Source of the DNA: Terfezia claveryi
Taxonomy: Eukaryota > Ascomycota > Pezizomycetes > Pezizales > Pezizaceae
Length of the DNA: 11,079 bases
NCBI GenBank assembly: GCA_015179025.1
Contig: WHUX01000778.1
Span: 1-11,079 of the forward strand
Direction of reading: 5' to 3'
The translations under genes were made by a program, and so were the position numbers. The notes below the pieces were generated by a model that saw only the letters and a program-made list of their open reading frames with translations, ran no database searches and had not been told where the DNA came from. This document shows positions 7,210 through 11,079 of this stretch, in pieces (position 1 is the stretch's first letter; each line of letters starts with the position of its first letter).

Positions 7210-8242
7210 GACTAGTCTCCATTATCTTTGTCGGTTCTTGACATACAAAAATCCGTCTCTTTTTCTATGATCCTTACGGTTCACAAAGGTATCATAGTAG
7301 TTCTTCCAGATAGGACATACTCTCATGCATGATTGATATGCGGCTTTCATACCTGTTCCTTGGTCAAGCTAGTGTGTGATGAAGTAGTCCTTGTCGTCTT
7401 CCCATCCATCGCTGATGTGCTTCTCTTCAATGAGCTTGTTGAGGGTCGGTTCGATCCTTGTGTTAAAGTCATTGATAGTGGGTTTCTTCTCCTTGCATGT
7501 AGAAGCATTATGTCCTGAGAACTTACAGTAATCACAATGCTGTCTGGAGGTCTTGGTGTCTTGAATGAAAGAGAGTAGATCTTCGTCAATGGCTACTCAC
7601 TTTTTAGAACGAGTGGTGATGGTGGTGGTGTTGATTGGAATTGCATTACTACTGCTAGCGGTTGCAGCTGGCTGTTGAGGTGCATTCCATGGTCGTTATG
7701 GGGCAACAGGAGTATTCATGATCTCCTGTTCCATTTGTCGGTTGGTCATCTGTTCGGTAGGGTTACTGAACTGAATGCTGGGTTGGAGAGTGAGTTGTGT
7801 CGGCTTGTTGGTGATCAATCTTTTTGCCCATTCTCCGATTTCCTGGATAGCTTCTTCGCGGCTGAAAGTTGGTGGAGGTGGATAAGCTGGTGTTTGTTGT
7901 ACTGGTGCTAGTTCCTTTTGAGGCTCATTTGCGGATAAGATATGCGCAATACGAGTCGTAAGGAATTTCTTCTCCTTCTTAAGAACTGAGGCTGTTAGGT
8001 CACAGTTCAAACTGCCATGTCCATGGTAGTTGCAAATTGCACATGTTTCGACGGTGAACATGCGGTTGTTCATGGCATGGGAGCTGCCATGAACTGGACA
8101 GTAAAAATCACGGCAAATGGACCAGTGCATTCTTTTGTGTTGTTGCCAATTGCTATGAGCTAGGTCAATAGCAATTTCTATCGCTTCTTCAGGAGCGAGG
8201 GTATTTTGTTGTGCGTTTTTAGAAGATGGAGGCCTATATCTT
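7210..8242 (-). pseudogene. A2 double zinc-knuckle region
   Basis: Better-kept version of the region between RNase H and integrase. It holds a His/Trp-rich stretch with extra Cys and His, then knuckle 1, C-A-I-C-x4-H-x4-C, at 8002-8043. A proline-rich spacer follows at about 7860-7910, then a Gln/Asn-rich segment, a Thr-rich basic segment and knuckle 2, C-D-Y-C-x4-H-x4-C, at 7495-7536. Both knuckles have all four ligands; about 155 residues separate them. Stops at 7696, 7597, 7369 and 7222 interrupt the region. By family knowledge such knuckles bind single-stranded nucleic acid, normally as nucleocapsid; a second nucleocapsid-like module in pol is inference. Confidence 0.72.
8238..8242. repeat. 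5-bp target site duplication of B2
   Basis: The bases atctt (AAGAT on the element strand) flank the B2 LTR. In A1 the same AAGAT sits at 1939-1943 within uninterrupted homologous sequence, which marks the insertion point to within the duplication. The second copy should lie beyond the B2 5' LTR, outside the window. Confidence 0.6.
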
Positions 8243-8308
8243 TGTAACGAGGGCTCCGGGGACAAGGCGACCAAGGGGTACGCCGGGGCGAGGACAGGGA
8301 CGAGGTAA

Positions 8309-8335
8309 CACACACGTAGGAACGCTACGTGTGTG
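8309..8335. repeat. 11-bp perfect inverted repeat near LTR 3' end
   Basis: CACACACGTAG and its exact complement are separated by the 5-base loop gaacg. In RNA this would make a stable stem-loop, near the U5 end of the LTR, about 65 bases from the terminus. A role in termination, packaging or integration is possible but not shown. Confidence 0.65.
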
Positions 8336-8577
8336 ATCAGGGGAAAGGCTAGGGGCAAGGGCAAGAGGCAAGAGGGGCAGAGGGCAAGGAGTACGAGACA
8401 CGCGGAGGCAGTTGCCGCGTATGTCGGAGGGGGGCAGCTGTGCTGCAGAGTTATTCACGGGACAAGGCAAGACGAGGGGGTGTACAAGGGAGGTACACCT
8501 TCGCGGAGAGACAAGGTCCTGTATTAGGTATACAAGACGTTGAATAGGGATTCAACGAGAGGGCGGAGAGAGCAAGC

Positions 8578-8585
8578 TATATATA
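8578..8585 (-). promoter_or_regulatory. TATA-like element in B2 LTR
   Basis: TATATATA on either strand, about 120 bases inside the LTR 5' end. It is the only TATA-like run in this GC-rich LTR, so it is the best candidate for the element promoter. Confidence 0.5.
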
Positions 8586-8702
8586 CAGGCTTCCTTCCTG
8601 GCCAAGGCCATCGGAAGGAATAAGGTTCCTGAGACCCCTTATCTCGGGAGCCGAGATAACAACAACGAGGTCAGACTAGGCTGGGAAGGGACGGTTGTGA
8701 CA

Positions 8703-8717
8703 CTATCCCCCCTTTAG
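8703..8717 (-). promoter_or_regulatory. B2 3' polypurine tract
   Basis: CCTAAAGGGGGGATAG on the minus strand directly precedes the LTR start TGTCAC. It is the expected plus-strand primer. Its core matches an internal site at 10617-10631 and at 3344-3356 in B1. Confidence 0.78.
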
Positions 8718-8910
8718 GCTCGGAGCCCTAGCGACGAAAGGCAAGGCGAAAGGCAAGGTGAAAAAACAAACAAACAAACAAACAAATAGAAGAGGCGAAC
8801 AAAACCAATAATCCATAACACAACCCCAACGCCGGAAGTACATACCAACAATAACCACGACATCAACGACAATAACAACCCTGCTAACCAATTCCCGGAC
8901 GACAAGAACA
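8718..8910 (-). other. B2 3' untranslated region with (CAAA)5
   Basis: Noncoding stretch between the chromodomain stop (8911-8913) and the polypurine tract. It contains a CAAA tetranucleotide microsatellite at 8767-8786 (TTTG on the element strand) and a short aaggcaagg duplication at about 8739-8759. I see no gene in it; overlapping open frames are shifted readings of the chromodomain and this tract. Confidence 0.6.
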
Positions 8911-9084
8911 TCACTGGGTGGGGCGAGGCTTCTGGAGGTAACGCTGGTGGAACAGTGTGACCAAGTCCTGTGCGTTTTCCAGGTCCTCCGCTGGTTGCCA
9001 GGTCGTCTCCTCATCTCCCAGCCATTTGACCTTGTACTGCAGATGCCCATACCTCTTCCGCGAGTCCAATACTTCCTCCACCTC
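8911..9084 (-). pseudogene. B2 chromodomain, separated by a stop
   Basis: In frame with integrase after TAG at 9085-9087. It reads E-V-E-E-V-L-D-S-R, then Y-K-V-K-W-L-G, then T-T-W-Q-P and a C-terminal helix, ending at TGA 8911-8913. This is a typical chromovirus chromodomain, expected to tether integrase to marked chromatin. The stop replaces the first aromatic position, usually Trp (TGG to TAG), so the domain would be lost from the protein unless the stop is read through. Confidence 0.83.
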
Positions 9085-10817
9085 CTATTCTTCTTCACCT
9101 TCGATAACCACGGGGGGAGGTGGGGAGTGTTTTTGTCCTGGAAGAGGGTCCTCTGCGGCAGGCTCAATCTCAGAAACATGGACGACCAGGTGGCGTTTGA
9201 TGTTCTTGGGGAACCTCAATCGATAGGCATGAGTACCCACAGCGGCCAACACCTCGAATGAACCCAAGAACTTGTGGTCGAGCTTGCGAGATGGCCGCTC
9301 TGTCCGGAAGTGCTGGCTGGAGAGCCACACCTTGTCCCCTGGCTGGTATCTGGGGGCTGGCAGCCGTGATCCATTGGCATACTCAGCTTGCCTGGCTTGC
9401 GCATATCCCAGCTCGGCTTTTAGGGTATGGTGGAGTTCAGCGATTTCAACCGCGAACTCCTTAGCTGGGGGGTGGGCTTTTTGCAGGGGCGCCAGAGCAT
9501 CCACGAACCGGGGGTGCCAACCGTAATTAGCCAGGAAAGGAGAGGTTTTGGAGGATTCCGAGAACTGGTTGTTCGCGGCGAATTCGCAGGTGGCCAGCAA
9601 CAAAACCCAGTTATCCTGCTGGTAGTTGACTAAGGCCCGCAGATACTGCTCCATGATGGCGTTCATTCTCTCTGATTGGCCGTCCGTCTGGAGGTGATAT
9701 GCCGTTGACAAGCGCACTTTAATCCCCAGAAGCTCGCAGAAGGCTCTCCAAAAGTCCGAGGTGAACTGAGGGCCACGGTCAGACACGATCGATTCAGGGA
9801 GGCCGTGATACCGGAATACATTATTGAGGTAGAGGTTGGCTAACTCTGGGGCAGAGCAGGTATCCCGGCAAGGTATAACATGCCTCATCTTTGTCAACCG
9901 ATCAACCACCATCAGGATGGCGTTGAACCCCGAGTCTTCTGGCAATCCCGTCACGAAATCCATGGTAAGGTGCAGCCAGGGCCGATCCGGAATCTCCAGA
10001 GGTTTCAGGGTCCCGTACGGGGCATGGCGGACAGGCTTAGTACGCTTGCAAACATGGCAGTTCCGTATGTACCGCTCCACTTCCTTCCGCTGGTCAATCC
10101 AGGTATATTCCCTGGCCAGAAGCTCTAACGTCTTGGCCACTCCAGGGTGACCCGCCACCAGGGTATCGTAGTGTTCCTCGATCAGCCTCAGGCGTAACCC
10201 TCCTCCTTCTGGTATATAGAGGTGTTCCCGGTGGTATAGGAGGCCTTCCTGGACGGTGCACTCGGCCAGGGAGATTTTGGGGTGGCGGCGCTGGCCGGAA
10301 TCCACTGTGGCGATAATTTCCTTGGCCAGGGGGTCATCCTCGTATGCCTGTCTCACCAGTTGTCGGAGGTCAGCTCTCGCCTCAGCCTCCGCTTCAGCAT
10401 TAGCCTCAGCTTCAGCATTAACCTCAGCTTCAGCATTAGCCTCAGCTTCAGCATTAGCCTCAGCTTCAGCATTAGCCTCAGCTTCAGCATTAGCCTCAGC
10501 TTCAGCATTAGCCTCAGCTTCAGCATCAGCCCCAGCCTCAGCTTCAGCAAGGACATTGGCCGCTAGATCAAGGTTTTCGGGCTTCAATACCACCTGATTT
10601 TGGTATTTTAGCCTTTCATCCCCCCCTTTAGGGAGGTCACCTGATCTCCTAGTCAAGGCGTCCGGTTTCCCACCAGCCTTGCCTGGCCGGTATTTGATCT
10701 TGAAGTTGAACCGAGATAAGAACTCCGACCACCTGGCCTGCCATCGGTTAAGCAGTTTGGTGGTGGTGAAATACTCAAGGTTCTTATGATCGGACAACAC
10801 CTCGATAATCCCCTTGG
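9085..10817 (-). CDS. B2 integrase polyprotein segment
   Basis: Open frame of about 577 codons after the indel at 10818. In numbering from the Met at 10896 it includes the RNase H tail (to about 84), the internal polypurine site (about 86-95), the Ala/Glu/Asn repeat (about 116-180) and the H2C2 domain (H248, H256, C286, C289). The DDE core is complete with D319, D379 and E415, spaced 59 and 35. The usual H-P-Q-T-D-G-Q block reads H-L-Q-T-D-G-Q. A GPY/F-like segment with P-G-D-K-V-W-L lies at about 530, followed by an acidic end stopped by TAG 9085. The first ~25 codons from 10896 to 10818 are out of frame and not native; the true start is in Gag-Pol off the window. Confidence 0.88.
10385..10528 (-). 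repeat. 18-bp coding minisatellite (A-E-A-E-A-N)
   Basis: About eight head-to-tail copies of the 18-bp unit gcctcagcttcagcatta (plus strand); the atta mark recurs exactly every 18 bases from 10399 to 10507. The copies are nearly identical, with one G-to-A variant giving V-N in place of A-N. Because 18 is a multiple of three the frame is kept, and the protein gains an Ala/Glu/Asn spacer between RNase H and integrase. B1 lacks this expansion. Confidence 0.9.
10617..10631 (-). promoter_or_regulatory. Candidate central polypurine tract (B2)
   Basis: CTAAAGGGGGGGATG on the minus strand lies inside the pol coding sequence (K-G-G-D). It repeats the core of the 3' polypurine tract at 8703-8717, CTAAAGGGGGGATAG, with one extra G. 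It could prime a second plus strand as in elements with a central flap. The alternative is that codon constraint on the conserved K-G-G-D-E block produced it. Confidence 0.4.
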
Positions 10818-11079
10818 TGACTCCAGATGTGGCCTCCACTCCTCGAATGCTCGCACGATGGCCATCAGCTCCTTGTCGTAGATCTCGTAGTTGCACTCGG
10901 CCGGGGAGTGCTTTTTCGAGAAGTAGGCCACTGGGTGGAGGATACCGTTATCATCGTTCTGGTGACAGGATTCCCGCGGACACATAGTCGGAGGCATTAG
11001 TTTCGACAACACACTCCTGGTCAGGGTTGAAATGGGCGAGGATTGGGGCTGAGCAGAAGGCTTCCTTGAGCTTCTCGAA
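10640..11079 (-). pseudogene. B2 RNase H with two offsetting indels
   Basis: RNase H domain, entering from the right edge. Compared with B1 there is one extra base at about 10963 and one missing base between 10817 and 10818. The 145 bases between them are shifted but otherwise read well (Y-E-I-Y-D-K-E-L block at about 10870-10893). Before and after, the frame is the same as the integrase frame, so the total shift is zero. The native frame inside the shifted stretch meets stops (TGA, TAA near 10950). The first catalytic Asp is Asn (T-N-A-S at about 11004-11015), where B1 has I-D-A-S. Both defects should abolish the enzyme. Confidence 0.82.

Larger units (their letters stand above)
4959..8242 (-). 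mobile_element. Ty3/Gypsy copy A2, 3' half, nested in B1
   Basis: Second copy of family A, minus strand: zinc-knuckle region, integrase, chromodomain, charged tail, polypurine tract and a full 3' LTR. The left edge is an LTR end inside B1 coding sequence. The right edge at 8242 is not a natural end: the homologous sequence in A1 continues without a break, and here the B2 LTR starts. The 5' part of A2 should resume beyond B2, outside the window. The whole coding part from 8242 to 5665 is one frame with five stops (7696, 7597, 7369, 7222 and 5929) and no indel, so this copy is much fresher than A1. Confidence 0.88.
5665..8242 (-). pseudogene. A2 pol 3' half (zinc knuckles, integrase, chromodomain)
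   Basis: One continuous frame of about 860 codons ending at the TAA at 5665. Five internal stops interrupt it. By comparison with A1, the stop at 7222 is CAA in A1 and the one at 7369 is TGG in A1, so each copy keeps codons the other has lost. The stop at 5929 falls where chromodomains usually have Trp. There is no start codon or 5' portion because B2 interrupts the frame at 8242; codons extending past 8242 into the B2 LTR are accidental. Confidence 0.85.
8243..8702 (-). repeat. B2 3' LTR (460 bp)
   Basis: On the minus strand it starts TGTCACAA immediately after a polypurine tract and ends CTCGTTACA where homology to A1 resumes. The right boundary is therefore set by the tract and the left one by comparison with A1. 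It contains a TATA-like site, hairpins at 8639-8659 (9-bp arms), 8538-8557 (8-bp arms) and 8309-8335 (11-bp arms), and a strongly purine-rich plus strand at about 8337-8390. Open frames through it have no recognisable product. Confidence 0.88.
8243..11079 (-). mobile_element. Ty3/Gypsy copy B2, 3' half, nested in A2
   Basis: Minus-strand element with RNase H, Ala/Glu spacer, integrase, chromodomain, 3' untranslated region, polypurine tract and complete 3' LTR. It extends off the right edge, so RT, Gag and the 5' LTR are not seen. It is GC-richer and far less damaged than B1: one stop (9085), two single-base indels in RNase H and one catalytic substitution. It interrupts A2 at 8242/8243, so it is the youngest insertion in the window. 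Confidence 0.9.

Noticed and set aside
7333..7911. Plus-strand open frames opposite the A2 zinc-knuckle region.
   Set aside because: They are antisense to the A2 frame; the matching antisense frames in A1 (2270-2584 and 2663-2848) arise from the same homology and have no domain.
8243..8364. N-terminal extension of the A2 zinc-knuckle frame starting at a Met at 8364.
   Set aside because: Those codons are in the B2 LTR; the fusion is produced by the insertion, with no sign that it is expressed.
8234..8527. Short overlapping open frames on both strands.
   Set aside because: They sit in the GC-rich, purine-biased B2 LTR, where stop codons are rare by composition.
8703..9179. A 158-codon minus-strand frame.
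   Set aside because: It is a shifted reading of the chromodomain and 3' untranslated region; the real frame gives a clear chromodomain.
10385..10528. Regular repeat that could suggest a CRISPR array.
   Set aside because: Units are directly adjacent with no spacers, and the sequence is coding in a eukaryotic retrotransposon.
10256..10597. Plus-strand Ser/Ala-rich and Leu/Ser-rich open frames and a minus-strand Leu/Lys-rich one.
   Set aside because: They are other frames of the 18-bp repeat; the frame with A-E-A-E-A-N is continuous with integrase.
1..11079. Search for a host gene, RNA gene or new defence-like system.
   Set aside because: Every stretch above about 200 bases is explained by the two retrotransposon families; nothing independent of them could be supported.

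Overview
The window is a transposon graveyard from a eukaryotic, almost certainly fungal, genome. Everything I can identify belongs to two families of Ty3/Gypsy (Metaviridae-type) LTR retrotransposons, here called A and B, and each is present twice. I see no host gene, tRNA, rRNA or CRISPR array. The integrases carry C-terminal chromodomains, so both families look like chromoviruses. The protein style and a C-to-T decay pattern resembling repeat-induced point mutation (RIP) suggest a filamentous fungus, perhaps an ascomycete. The species cannot be fixed from sequence alone.

Layout. (1) 1-~3088, plus strand: copy A1, an AT-rich decayed pol that reads RT, RNase H, acidic linker, two CCHC zinc knuckles and the first part of integrase. 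It ends abruptly inside the integrase zinc-binding domain. (2) ~3089-4958, minus strand: copy B1, a decayed pre-RT/RT/RNase H/linker segment that also stops at the start of the integrase zinc-binding domain, head-on against A1. (3) 4959-8242, minus strand: 3' part of copy A2, with its complete 3' LTR (4959-5636), polypurine tract, charged tail, chromodomain, integrase and zinc-knuckle region. A2 sits inside B1. (4) 8243-11079, minus strand: 3' part of copy B2, with its complete 3' LTR (8243-8702), polypurine tract, chromodomain, integrase, Ala/Glu repeat spacer and RNase H, running off the right edge. B2 sits inside A2, at a point that is uninterrupted in A1.

The reading is therefore a three-level nest: B1 interrupted by A2, and A2 interrupted by B2, with the older A1 fragment joined to the outer side of B1. 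The amount of damage follows this order. A1 and B1 carry many stops; A2 has five stops and no frameshift in about 860 codons; B2 has one stop, two offsetting indels and one lost catalytic residue. Almost every stop can be explained by C-to-T or G-to-A change.

In an intact element these parts would be one polyprotein: RT and RNase H copy the RNA, integrase with its chromodomain inserts the DNA into chromatin, and the LTRs supply promoter and termini. No copy here appears able to do this alone. The most unusual biology is the pair of zinc knuckles between RNase H and integrase in family A, a candidate central polypurine tract in family B, a coding minisatellite in B2, and AP-1/Gcn4-like sites in tandem repeats of the A2 LTR.
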